Shown here in pieces: positions 24,215 through 32,568 of a stretch of DNA of 64,000 nucleotides. Source of the stretch: CATQHL01 sp965204655 (GTDB lineage: Bacteria; Actinomycetota; Acidimicrobiia; Acidimicrobiales; CATQHL01); the NCBI GenBank assembly GCA_965204655.1, contig OZ241998.1, positions 1,054,001 through 1,118,000 on the forward strand, read 5' to 3'. A program made the position numbers and the translations under genes. Under the pieces are notes generated by a model. It worked only from the letters and a program-made list of their open reading frames with translations, was not told the DNA's origin and did no database searches. The stretch's first letter is position 1. Each line of letters opens with the position of its first letter.

Positions 24215-25099
24215 CTATCTCGACGGGGATGTGGGCGAGGGCGGCGGATCAGAGGGCGGATCGGTCAGCGGCGAGGGCGAGGGCGGATGCTCGGGCGGCG
24301 AGGAGGGCGACGGATGCGCGGGGAGCGGCGCGGCGGAGGGCGGCGGGGGCAGGGGCTCGGACGGCGGGTCGGTCAGCGTCTGGCGCTGGAGGCTCAGGAT
24401 CTCGTCGATCCCCCGACTCGCCAAATCCAGGCTGCGCTCCAGCAAGCTGCGCTCGAACGGAGTGCCCTCCGCCGTGCCCTGGACTTCGATCAGATTGCCG
24501 GAGGTGGTCATTACGACGTTCAAGTCCACCTCCGCGGCGGCGTCCTCGGAATAGGAGGGATCAAGCAGCGGAACACCCCCGAGGATCACCACGGAGACGC
24601 CGGCGCAAGCCTCCAGGATCGGGTGCCGGGTCAGTTGCCCAGCGTCCAGCAGTCCGCCGAGAGCGTCGTGGAGCGCTACGAAGCCCCCGCAGATAGACGC
24701 CACCCTCGTGCCCCCGTCGGCCTGGAGCACGTCGCAGTCCACGACCACCGACCTCTCCCCCAGCAGGGAAAGATCGCAGACCGAACGCAAGGAGCGCCCA
24801 ATCAGGCGCTGGATCTCCTGAGTGCGTCCGCTTTGCCGTCCTTGGCGCGCCTCCCGGGGAACGCGCACGGACGAACTGCCTGGCAGCATCGAGTATTCGG
24901 CGGTCACCCACCCCTTCCCGCTGTCCCTCAGCCACGGCGGCACCTTGGCTTCAATCGACGCAGTGCAGAGCACCCAGGTATCCCCCATCCGTACTAGACA
25001 GGAACCGTCCGCTGCGTTCGTGTAACCCCTGCTTAAGCTCAGCGGGCGCAGGTCGCCGGCTGAACGTCCGTCCGCCCTACGACGGGTTTCTTCGGACAA
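24215..25099 (-). CDS. rph: Ribonuclease PH with Pro-rich C-terminal tail
   Basis: 294 aa from TTG 25099 (AAGGTAGAA upstream). RNase PH core: GRSAGDLRPLSL, GYTNAADGSCLVRMGDT, AEYSMLPGSS, GRTQEIQRLIGRSLR, DCDVLQADGGTR and DLNVVMT. It trims tRNA 3' ends phosphorolytically. After ~240 residues, where the family normally ends, a Pro/Ser-rich repeat tail (TDPPSEPLPPPPS onwards, ~50 aa) is added. This tail occupies the region where the rdgB start would be expected, so a repeat expansion probably moved the gene junction. Gene order MBL–rph–rdgB is as in mycobacteria. Confidence 0.93.
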   Translation of the reverse strand: MSEETRRRADGRSAGDLRPLSLSRGYTNAADGSCLVRMGDTWVLCTASIEAKVPPWLRDSGKGWVTAEYSMLPGSSSVRVPREARQGRQSGRTQEIQRLIGRSLRSVCDLSLLGERSVVVDCDVLQADGGTRVASICGGFVALHDALGGLLDAGQLTRHPILEACAGVSVVILGGVPLLDPSYSEDAAAEVDLNVVMTTSGNLIEVQGTAEGTPFERSLLERSLDLASRGIDEILSLQRQTLTDPPSEPLPPPPSAAPLPAHPSPSSPPEHPPSPSPLTDPPSDPPPSPTSPSR

Positions 25100-25108
25100 G
25101 CTTCTACC

Positions 25109-26065
25109 TTAAACCGTGTAAGTGGTGCAGTCGCTCACGACTTCGGTTTCGCCGCCAAAGCAGGACTGCGCCCGTTCTAGGTGTGCGTTGCGGTCGGATC
25201 CTGGCGCTAGGTGGGTGAGCATCAGGCGTCCGACGCCGCAGTTCCGGGCGATGTTCCCGGCTTCCGCAGCCAGCAGGTGCTTCGTGCCGGTCGGGCGGCG
25301 TGGGGGGAGCGAACTGCGGGTGCGAGACCGGTCGGCGCTGACGGCTCTAGCGGCTTGAACCCTGTCAGCCCTGTCGTCCCCGCCGGCTTCGTCGTCCCCG
25401 TCAACCCCGTCAGCCCCGCCGGCTTCGTCGTTCCTATCAGCTCTGTCAGCCCCGTCGTCCTCGTCAATCTTGTCAATTCTGTCGTCTCGGTCATATCTAC
25501 CAGCCCTGTCGTCTGCATCGTCTTCGTCGCGGGCGAACGTCGACTCGCACAACAGCACATCCACCTCTTCGACGAAGTCCTCCCCCGTCCAGCCTGGGCC
25601 TGTGTCGGAGGAAAACACGAGCGAGCGTCCGTCCGCCTCCACTTTCACGGCCAGGGTCTCGGGGGGGTGATCCGTGCGGTCAAAACTCCAGCGTCCGTCG
25701 CCGATTGTCGCTTCGTCGCCGGAAGTGACGATGCGCCAGTCAAACACCGCTTCCAGCGGACGCCCCACGATCCGGGCGATCAACTGCTTCGTGTCTGCAG
25801 TTCCGAACACCTTCAGCAGCGCCCGATTGCGGTGATAACGAAGGGCGTTGTAGAGGACAGGGAGTTCCAAGCAGTGGTCGGGATGCTCGTGAGAAACCAC
25901 AACTGCCTCTAGTTCTTCAAGCTTCACGAAGTCACCGAGGCGGCCTAAAGTTCCCGGGCCGCAGTCCAGCCACACCTTGACCCCGCCGGCGTCGATCAGA
26001 TAGCCAGTGCAGGCGCCTCCTCGAGCAGCGTAAGTCCCCGAAGAGCCCAGGATGGTCAACTTCAC
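25109..26065 (-). CDS. MBL-fold phosphodiesterase-like hydrolase (Rv1339 type) with Asp-rich insertion
   Basis: I place the start at GTG 26065 (VKLTILGSSGTYAARGG), as in homologues; a TTG at 26134 would add 23 residues. Metallo-β-lactamase motifs: VVSHEHPDHCLE (HxHxDH), VFSSDTGPG, and the final LTHLAPGSD. The mycobacterial gene in the same position (before rph and rdgB) is reported as an atypical cAMP phosphodiesterase, so this is the best functional guess. Between CESTFARDE and HLLAAEAGNIAR about 75 residues of Asp/Arg/Gly-rich repeats (DDRADRND, EAGGADGVDGDD) interrupt the domain; homologues have only a short loop there. Metal ligands are kept, so activity may survive. Confidence 0.85.
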   Translation of the reverse strand: MKLTILGSSGTYAARGGACTGYLIDAGGVKVWLDCGPGTLGRLGDFVKLEELEAVVVSHEHPDHCLELPVLYNALRYHRNRALLKVFGTADTKQLIARIVGRPLEAVFDWRIVTSGDEATIGDGRWSFDRTDHPPETLAVKVEADGRSLVFSSDTGPGWTGEDFVEEVDVLLCESTFARDEDDADDRAGRYDRDDRIDKIDEDDGADRADRNDEAGGADGVDGDDEAGGDDRADRVQAARAVSADRSRTRSSLPPRRPTGTKHLLAAEAGNIARNCGVGRLMLTHLAPGSDRNAHLERAQSCFGGETEVVSDCTTYTV

Positions 26066-26139
26066 AACTTCAGGATACGGAAGAGCGGCTGTCCGGCAGG
26101 CGGACGACGAGCGGATATCTAAAGTGCGGAACAATTAAA

Positions 26140-28017
26140 GTGCGGAGCATGCGCAAGCCAAGAATCTCCGCAGTCAAGAAGTCCGCTCTCCTTATAGGGG
26201 TTGCTGCCCTGCTTTCGGGGGTTGCGGCGTTGACCCCAACCGCCCTAGGAGCACAGGATTCGAGCGGCGGACAAGACGGGCAAGAGCGGGAACCCCCTTT
26301 ATTCGATTCCGTAGTTTACCCACCTCCCCCACCTTACTTTCTTACCATCTATCACAACAGCGACGGAAAGTCCAAGTTACTCCCCGACGAGGATTCGGGT
26401 TATCCGGGCATAGCTCGATTCGTGGCCGCACTGCGGATACTGCAAAAGTACCCAGACTCCCGCAATGTAATCACGCTGGCATCCGGCAGCAATTTCCTCG
26501 CCTCCAAGGAATTCAACGTCAGCTTGCAAAAGGGCGCCCCCTACTACGAGTCGATCGCCCTGAGTGGTCTTTATGACGCTATGGCAGTAGGCACCCACGA
26601 CATGGACTTCGGCCCGGAAACAGCCGCAGAGTTCATCGAAGGGTTTGACCCTGCGGTGGTTTTTCTATCCGCCAACCTTGATGTGAGCGACGAGCCGAGC
26701 CTGTCTGCTCTGGTGAGAAGCGGCAGGCTGGCCAAGAGCACGATCTTCAACATCAATTGGGAACTGATCGGCGTGATCGGCGCCGTGACGCCTCAGCTCC
26801 CGAATATTTCCGATCCGCGCAACGCCGTGGTGGGCGACGTAGCGGACGCTGTCAACACTGAGGCGAGACTGCTGACTAACCAAGGCGTGAACAAGATCAT
26901 TCTCATCAGCCATCTGCAAAGCGTCTCCGAAAGCCTCGAGTTGGTGGGCAGTCTCTCGGGGGTAGACATCGTCATAGCGGGAGGCGGCGACGAATTGCTC
27001 AGCAACGAAAATAGCACGTGCCAGCAAGGGGAGGACGCCTACGGCTCTTATCCGCTGAAAGCCCAGGACTATAACGGGATGACGGTGCCGGTAGTCACCG
27101 TTCCGGGCGGGTACCGCTGCATAGGATGGCTGGAGGCCGACTTCGACTCCGACGGGATACTCACGCACTATCAGGGGCGTTCAATCGGAGTGAATATAAA
27201 TGTAACACCCGACCCCGTCGTGGTGTCCGAAGTAGAAGAGCCCCTAGCCGAAGCCCTGCGCGACATCAGCAGCAACGTGCTGGCCACATCGTCTGTGGCG
27301 TTAGACGGACGCAAGCGGAACGTCCGGACGCAGGAAACGAACACAGGCAACCTGTTGGCGGATGCCTTATTTTCCTCTGCGTTGATCCGTGCTGAGGCTG
27401 ACGGCACCGACACTCCCACGGCAGCGATACAGAACGGAGGCGGCATTCGCAACGACTCTGTGATCCCCGCAGGACAACTCACCGAGGCGGACACCTTCGA
27501 CATCGCCCCATACCCCGACTTCGTAGGAGTCGTGGAAGTACCTCGCGAGACGTTCAAGGCGCTGCTAGAACAAGCCGTGGACTCCCTTCCCGAGGCGCGC
27601 GGCCAGTTTGCTCAGATAGCCGGATTCCGGATGACCGTCGATCTCTCCCGCCCCGCACGCGAAATCGACCACTACAGCAGCGAATGCACCCTCATTGGCA
27701 ACGAAGGGTCGCGCATTCGGGAAGTCCGCTTGAGCGACGGAACGTACGTCGTCCGAAACGGGAGAGTGGTGCAGGGAGACCCCATCCGGCTCGCCACGAC
27801 CAACTTCCTCGCCAGAGGCGGAGACTGCTACCCCCTCGGCGACCTGGAGTTCACCCCGCTAGGTCTCTCCTACCAGCAAGCTCTAGCCGAGTTCCTGACA
27901 GGCGAACTCAACGGAGAGGTTACGGCCCGAAAATATCCCGAAGGCGGCTCAGGGAGAATCAATATCGTCGGAGCAACTTCCACAGAGGGGCCGCCAGAAT
28001 CCTCACCCATCGGCTGA
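26140..28017 (+). CDS. Secreted 5'-nucleotidase (UshA)-like protein with degenerate metal site
   Basis: 625 aa from GTG 26140 (ATG 26149 also possible). A signal peptide (AVKKSALLIGVAALLSGVAALTPTALGA) is followed by a metallophosphoesterase-like domain (about residues 65–330) and a C-terminal 5'-nucleotidase substrate-binding domain (about 370–600, NTGNLLADAL, NGGGIRND, LTEADTFDIAPYPD). The calcineurin-like metal motifs are altered: the expected NDxH reads NSDGKS, GNHDFD reads GTHDMDF, and GHTH reads GGGDE, so most histidine ligands are gone. It is probably a binding or structural protein, or an enzyme with an unusual site. A 19-bp duplication (TAAAGTGCGGA) overlaps the start. Divergent from the MBL gene. 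Confidence 0.8.
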   Translation: MRSMRKPRISAVKKSALLIGVAALLSGVAALTPTALGAQDSSGGQDGQEREPPLFDSVVYPPPPPYFLTIYHNSDGKSKLLPDEDSGYPGIARFVAALRILQKYPDSRNVITLASGSNFLASKEFNVSLQKGAPYYESIALSGLYDAMAVGTHDMDFGPETAAEFIEGFDPAVVFLSANLDVSDEPSLSALVRSGRLAKSTIFNINWELIGVIGAVTPQLPNISDPRNAVVGDVADAVNTEARLLTNQGVNKIILISHLQSVSESLELVGSLSGVDIVIAGGGDELLSNENSTCQQGEDAYGSYPLKAQDYNGMTVPVVTVPGGYRCIGWLEADFDSDGILTHYQGRSIGVNINVTPDPVVVSEVEEPLAEALRDISSNVLATSSVALDGRKRNVRTQETNTGNLLADALFSSALIRAEADGTDTPTAAIQNGGGIRNDSVIPAGQLTEADTFDIAPYPDFVGVVEVPRETFKALLEQAVDSLPEARGQFAQIAGFRMTVDLSRPAREIDHYSSECTLIGNEGSRIREVRLSDGTYVVRNGRVVQGDPIRLATTNFLARGGDCYPLGDLEFTPLGLSYQQALAEFLTGELNGEVTARKYPEGGSGRINIVGATSTEGPPESSPIG

Positions 28018-28173
28018 CGAACAGCCGACGGCCTCCTTAGCGCTAAGAAGCTCCACCCTTCGCCACTGGAAACAGGCTCAGAACAGGCAAGTACTCCCGC
28101 CGCCGGGTGAGCGTCCGCCCCGAGCCGTCGGATGAGCGTCCGCCCCGCGCCGCCATCCGCCCGGAGTATGACT

Positions 28174-29217
28174 TCAGAAGTAGATGATCTCCCCCACCCG
28201 CCGGGCGACCTCCTCAAGCGGGTCTGTCCAGGCATCGGTGGAGAGATATTTCCAACCCCCGTCGGCGGCCACGAAAACGATCACCCCTTCGGAGATCCTC
28301 TCCGCCACACGGCACGCCCCAGCGAGCGAAGCGCCGGTGGAGACGCCTGCGAAGATCCCCGTCTCCCACGTGAGCCGCCTCGTGTATTCCAGGGATTCAC
28401 GCGTTCGTACGATGCGGCGCCCGTCTAACAGTTCCGGCCCGTCCCAGGCGTCGTAGACCGGCGGGATGTAGCCGTCGTCCAGACTGCGCAGACCCTCTAC
28501 CTTCTCCCCCACAGGCGGCTCTACGGCAAGCACCGATACGTCCGGGGAGACTTCCTTCAGGTACCTTCCACAGCCCAGGAGGGTTCCGGCAGTGCCCAAC
28601 CCCGCCACGAAGTGCGTGATCTCCGGGCAGTCCTTGAATATTTCCGGCCCGGTTCCTTCGTAGTGGGCGCGGGGGTTGCAGTCGTTCGCATACTGGCAGA
28701 GATAGACCCAGCTCCCGTCGTCCGCCGCTGCTTTGTCGGCCCGCCGCACCGCACCATTGGAACCTTCCTCCCCTGGAGTGAGGATGACCTCCGCCCCGTA
28801 GACCGCCAGCATGTTGCGTCGCTCTGGGGAGACGTTCTCCGGCATGAGGATGCGAAGGCTGTAGCCGCGCAGCCTTGATATGAGAGCCAGCGAAATGCCG
28901 GTGTTGCCCGATGAGGGTTCGAGGATTTTTCCGCCTTCTTGGAGGCGCCCGTCGGCTTCCGCTCCGGTGATCATCTGCAGCGCTATGCGGTCTTTGATAG
29001 ATCCCGTCGGATTCTGACCCTCCAATTTCGCCAGAATGCGCACCTTGGGGTTGGGGCTGAGGCTGCTCACGTCCACCAGCGGTGTGTTGCCGATGCAGTC
29101 CAGAACGGACTTTGCGGAGGCGGAACTCGGAGCGCCGGCGGGGGCAGGGACGGGGGGTGCGCCACCCTCTCTGACTGGATCCGCATCCCCCTCGCGGGTT
29201 GGGCTTCGGGCGGTCAC
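28174..29217 (-). CDS. cysM: Cysteine synthase (CysM type)
   Basis: 347 aa PLP-dependent enzyme: NPTGSIKDRIA (Schiff-base Lys), PSSGNTGISLA (substrate loop), GLGTAGTL (phosphate cradle), GIFAGVSTGASLAGA. The final residues match the long C-terminal tail of mycobacterial CysM rather than CysK. An N-terminal ~35-residue Pro/Ala-rich extension is not part of the fold. It overlaps mec by 4 bp (ATGA). In mycobacteria CysM uses the sulfur carrier CysO, and Mec releases cysteine from it; no cysO-like ThiS gene lies here, so it must be elsewhere or the route differs. Confidence 0.88.
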   Translation of the reverse strand: MTARSPTREGDADPVREGGAPPVPAPAGAPSSASAKSVLDCIGNTPLVDVSSLSPNPKVRILAKLEGQNPTGSIKDRIALQMITGAEADGRLQEGGKILEPSSGNTGISLALISRLRGYSLRILMPENVSPERRNMLAVYGAEVILTPGEEGSNGAVRRADKAAADDGSWVYLCQYANDCNPRAHYEGTGPEIFKDCPEITHFVAGLGTAGTLLGCGRYLKEVSPDVSVLAVEPPVGEKVEGLRSLDDGYIPPVYDAWDGPELLDGRRIVRTRESLEYTRRLTWETGIFAGVSTGASLAGACRVAERISEGVIVFVAADGGWKYLSTDAWTDPLEEVARRVGEIIYF

Positions 29218-29657
29218 CGACTGCCTGTCTGCGCGCTTTCCCCGTCGCTAACGCTCACGTGCTCTTCGGAAATCACGCCGCCGGAGATGCAGTAGCTTCT
29301 CAGCACAGGTTCGGGAAACTTCAAGGAAACGATCACATGATGCCAAGCGCCAAAGACGTCAAACCTGCCCGCCTCGCGAACGTCGGTTGGCGAGGGGTAG
29401 GCGGTCGTCTGGGTGTGAGAGTGCATGACGCCGATCACTCGAAGTCCCGAGCGGTCGGCGCGGGCTTCTACATCCATGAACTCCCGGGGGTCGAATTCGT
29501 AGATCTTCTCCGAGGCGGCGGCGTTTTTCATTGGGAAGAAGACAGACGCTTCCTCATCCCTGAGCGGCGAGGCAAAGAGGCCGCAGGCCTCGTTCGGCAA
29601 CCCCGCCACGGCGTGCGCCAGCATCTCTTCGTAAACGCCTCGGCTGAGCGTCAGCAT
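29214..29657 (-). CDS. mec: M67 (JAMM/MPN) metallopeptidase, Mec-like
   Basis: 147 aa. The JAMM zinc motif is complete: Glu in the N-terminal LPNEACGLFA, and GVMHSHTQTTAYPSPTDV (HxH, Ser, Asp). Position directly before cysM with a 4-bp overlap matches Rv1334 (mec), which cleaves cysteine from the CysO-cysteine adduct. Length is typical. Confidence 0.88.
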   Translation of the reverse strand: MLTLSRGVYEEMLAHAVAGLPNEACGLFASPLRDEEASVFFPMKNAAASEKIYEFDPREFMDVEARADRSGLRVIGVMHSHTQTTAYPSPTDVREAGRFDVFGAWHHVIVSLKFPEPVLRSYCISGGVISEEHVSVSDGESAQTGSR

Positions 29658-29694
29658 GTCTTCAATCGTAGGCTTGGCTTAGCCTTCCAACCAC

Positions 29695-29835
29695 GAACGT
29701 CGCCCAGCGACCGGCTCAAACCCCAGCCGAACACCCGCCCAGCGCCCAGCCAGACGCCCGCCCAGCGCCCAGCCAGACACCCGCCCAGCGCCCAGCCGAA
29801 CACCCGCCCAGCGCCCGACCCAGACGGGAGTCCAA
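29695..29835. repeat. ~28-bp tandem repeats, about 4 copies
   Basis: The sequence CGCCCAGCGCCCAGCC, followed by AGACR or GAACA, is repeated about four times at 28-bp spacing in the divergent promoter region between mec and smpB. It is C-rich. The unit is shorter than, and unrelated to, the ~72-bp duplications. Confidence 0.8.
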
Positions 29836-29857
29836 GCCGAGCAAAACGAGAAAGCCC

Positions 29858-30361
29858 ATGCCCTCATCACCATCATCAGAACCTCGTGTGAAGGTCATAG
29901 CCAAGAACCGCCGAGCGAGGCGCGACTTCGAGATACTCACCACCTATGAGTGCGGGTTAGCGCTGGCCGGCAGCGAAGTAAAAACACTCAGGGAGGGCAA
30001 AGGGCATGTGGCCGAGGCCTACGGCCGCATCGTCAACGGGGAAATCTGGCTTCATTCCATGCACGTCCCCCCTTACTCGCACGCTGCCTCTGCGTATTCG
30101 CCCGACCCCGAGCGCCCTAGGAAACTACTGCTGCATCGATCTGAGATCAATCGAATCCGATCCAAGGTAGAACAGGACAACTGCGCCCTCGTCCCTCTCT
30201 CCGTCTACTTCAAGGACGGACTAGCCAAGGTGGAACTGGCCGTGGCGCGCCGCCGCCACAAGACCGACCGACGCGCAGAGTTGGCTCGACGGGAGGCGCA
30301 AAGGGAGGCACAGAGGGCGCTGTCGCACACGATGCGAGAGCGCGACCGCGACAAGCGCTAA
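29858..30361 (+). CDS. smpB: SsrA-binding protein SmpB
   Basis: 167 aa. Family motifs KVIAKNRRARRDFEI, GLALAGSEVKTLREGKGHVAEAY, WLHSMHVPPY, RKLLLHRSEI, LVPLSVYFKDGLAKVELAVARRRHKTDRR. It binds tmRNA and brings it to stalled ribosomes for trans-translation. The tmRNA gene lies 102 bp downstream. GAGAAAG upstream of the ATG fits as ribosome binding site. Confidence 0.96.
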   Translation: MPSSPSSEPRVKVIAKNRRARRDFEILTTYECGLALAGSEVKTLREGKGHVAEAYGRIVNGEIWLHSMHVPPYSHAASAYSPDPERPRKLLLHRSEINRIRSKVEQDNCALVPLSVYFKDGLAKVELAVARRRHKTDRRAELARREAQREAQRALSHTMRERDRDKR

Positions 30362-30463
30362 GGAAACTGTCGCAGGGTTCGTCTAGAATACGAATAGCGC
30401 CCAACGACAGCGGATAGAAGCGAATACTCGATGTATCCCCGTCGAGGCGCCGCACTTTGACAA

Positions 30464-30877
30464 GGGGCTGACCGGTTTCGACGTTGAGACTAGGAGCCGA
30501 ACTACGCGACCGGAGTTGCTCAGACTCCTTAAACGGGGCATTCAAGGACACGGCGAACGTGAAGCCTTGCCTCTCGCAGCCTGACTAGCTAGTTAGACAG
30601 CGAGAAAACTGCGACTCTCTACGGGGGGCACGCGGGGCCTGTCCACTGCAGCCTGGCAACAGAAGCAGAGGAAGACAGCAGGGAAAGACCGCTGACGGCG
30701 AGAAAGACCGCTGACCCGGGGAAAGACCCGGCGGTCGTCCTAGCCAAGCGCCTTCAAACGGCACTTTGGCGAAGACACCCGACCCGGCGGACAGCAGCCG
30801 CAATACTGAAACCGGGAATGGTCGTATCGCAGCCGGCAACCACTTGACGGACGGGGGTTCGATTCCCCCCAGCTCCA
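30464..30877 (+). ncRNA. ssrA: tmRNA (SsrA)
   Basis: The 5' end GGGGCTGACCGGTTTCGAC pairs with 3' CAGCTCC, the T arm GGGGGTTCGATTCCCCC is present, and the discriminator is A (CCA not encoded). The tag frame ends ...EALPLAA then TGA; reading back gives about GIQGHGEREALPLAA after the tRNA-borne Ala, with the exact resume codon uncertain. A short repeat (GAAAGACCGCTGAC, 21-bp spacing near 30690) lies in the pseudoknot region. It lies downstream of smpB and acts in ribosome rescue with it. Confidence 0.93.
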
Positions 30878-30928
30878 CTCAATTGCTAAGAACAGCGGGC
30901 AGCACGCCGTGGCGACAGCGGGCGGCGA

Positions 30929-32455
30929 TCAGACGGGCGGCACCCCGTGGCGGCGTTCGGAGAAGCGTCGAGATTTCCCCGCAGCCATCGCCAGGCGGCG
31001 GATCAACTCCTCGCGAAGATCCTCGGCGTCAATCACCGCGTCGATCACCAAGTCAGAGGCCAAGCGGAGCAGATCTACGTCGGCTTCGTAAGCCTCCCGC
31101 TGCTCTTTTATGAATTCCTCCCGCTGAGCAGGGTCGTCGATCTCGGCGATCTTCCGTGCGAACACGGCGTTCACCGCCGCCTCCGGCCCCATCACTGCTA
31201 TTGAGGCGCTCGGCAGCGCCAGGCAGGCGTCCGGATCGAACGCAGGGCCGCACATGGCATAGAGCCCCGCCCCGTAGGCCTTCCGCACCACGACCGAAAC
31301 CTGAGGCACGGTGGCTTCCGACACGGCCGTGATCATCTTCGCCCCGTGGCGGATGATGCCCTCCCGCTCCACTTGCGTGCCGATCATGAACCCCGGCACG
31401 TCGGCGAGATACAGCAGAGCGATGTTGAAGGCGTCGCAGAACCAGATGAAGCGAGCCGCCTTGTCGGCGGAGTCGCTGAAGAGAACCCCTCCCTTTACTG
31501 CGGGGTTGTTCGCCAGGACGCCCAGCGAGTTTCCGCCTAGGCGCGCCAAGCCGACTATCAACTCCGGAGCGAAGTCGGGTTTCAGTTCAAAGAAACTGCC
31601 ATCGTCCACTATGCCGCGGATGACTTCAACCATGTCGTAGCCGCGGGTACTTTCAACGGGTATCCGCTCCGCGCTGAGGGGGTGAGAGGGGGGCTTAGCG
31701 GCGGCGGCCGGAGGCGGCTCCCGCCAGCAGGTCGGCAAAAAAGAAAACCACTCCTTGGCCGCCTGTATGGCCCCGGCGTCGTCGTCGTAGAGGTTGTCGC
31801 CGCAACCGGAAACCGAGGCGTGCATCCTGGCGCTGCCCATCTCTTCTAGTGTCACGACCTCGCCGATCACCATCTCGGCCATCCGAGGCGACCCCAAGTA
31901 CATGGAGGCGTTGGCTTCCACCATGAAGACCACGTCGCAGAAGGCCGGGATGTACGCCCCGCCCGCCGCCGAAGGGCCGAAAAGGCAGCAGATCTGCGGC
32001 ACCTTGCCGGAAAGCCTGACTTGATTGTGGAAAATTCGACCCGCTCCGCGGCGCCCGGGAAAAAGTTCAACCTGATCGGTGATGCGCGCTCCAGCCGAGT
32101 CCACGAACCAAAAAACAGGCAGTTCCCCGACAAGCGCAGCCTCGGTGGCGCGAATGATCTTCTCCACCGTGCGGGCGCCCCACGAACCGGCTTTCACCGT
32201 CGGATCGTTAGCCACGACGATGGCTGGCCGCCCCTCCACCAAGCCTTGCCCAGTGACGACCCCGTCGGCGGGCAACCCTGACGACTGGGCGTTGGCCAGT
32301 TGGGCGTCCTCAACAAACGTGCCTTTGTCGAAGAGCAAATCAAGTCTCTCCCTTACGTAGAGCTTGTTCTGTTTGGCGAGTTTCGCCGCTCCGCGCTCGG
32401 TGGGCGACGCCGTCGCTTCACGAGCCGCCTTCAGGCGCTGTTCTATGTCGTCCAT
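30929..32455 (-). CDS. Acyl-CoA carboxylase carboxyltransferase (β) subunit
   Basis: 508 aa, typical of propionyl/acetyl-CoA carboxylase β subunits. KLYVRERLDLLFDKGTFVE, the N-terminal crotonase-like half with FVDSAGARI and FGPSAAGGAYIPAF, and the C-terminal half with GGNSLGVLANNPAVKGGVL, FIWFCDAFNIALLYLADVPGF and VRKAYGAGLYAM. It transfers CO2 from carboxybiotin to acyl-CoA. The biotin-carrying α subunit is not in the window. It faces the tmRNA gene and is divergent from the protease gene downstream. Confidence 0.92.
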   Translation of the reverse strand: MDDIEQRLKAAREATASPTERGAAKLAKQNKLYVRERLDLLFDKGTFVEDAQLANAQSSGLPADGVVTGQGLVEGRPAIVVANDPTVKAGSWGARTVEKIIRATEAALVGELPVFWFVDSAGARITDQVELFPGRRGAGRIFHNQVRLSGKVPQICCLFGPSAAGGAYIPAFCDVVFMVEANASMYLGSPRMAEMVIGEVVTLEEMGSARMHASVSGCGDNLYDDDAGAIQAAKEWFSFLPTCWREPPPAAAAKPPSHPLSAERIPVESTRGYDMVEVIRGIVDDGSFFELKPDFAPELIVGLARLGGNSLGVLANNPAVKGGVLFSDSADKAARFIWFCDAFNIALLYLADVPGFMIGTQVEREGIIRHGAKMITAVSEATVPQVSVVVRKAYGAGLYAMCGPAFDPDACLALPSASIAVMGPEAAVNAVFARKIAEIDDPAQREEFIKEQREAYEADVDLLRLASDLVIDAVIDAEDLREELIRRLAMAAGKSRRFSERRHGVPPV

Positions 32456-32568
32456 TGCGATTTCTCATCCGACGGCTCCAAAGAGCGGCTGTTAGCTATG
32501 ATATTAAAAGTAACAAACGGACGACCTAGTCGAGAGACACCTAGTCGAGAGACACTGCGGGAATCGTC

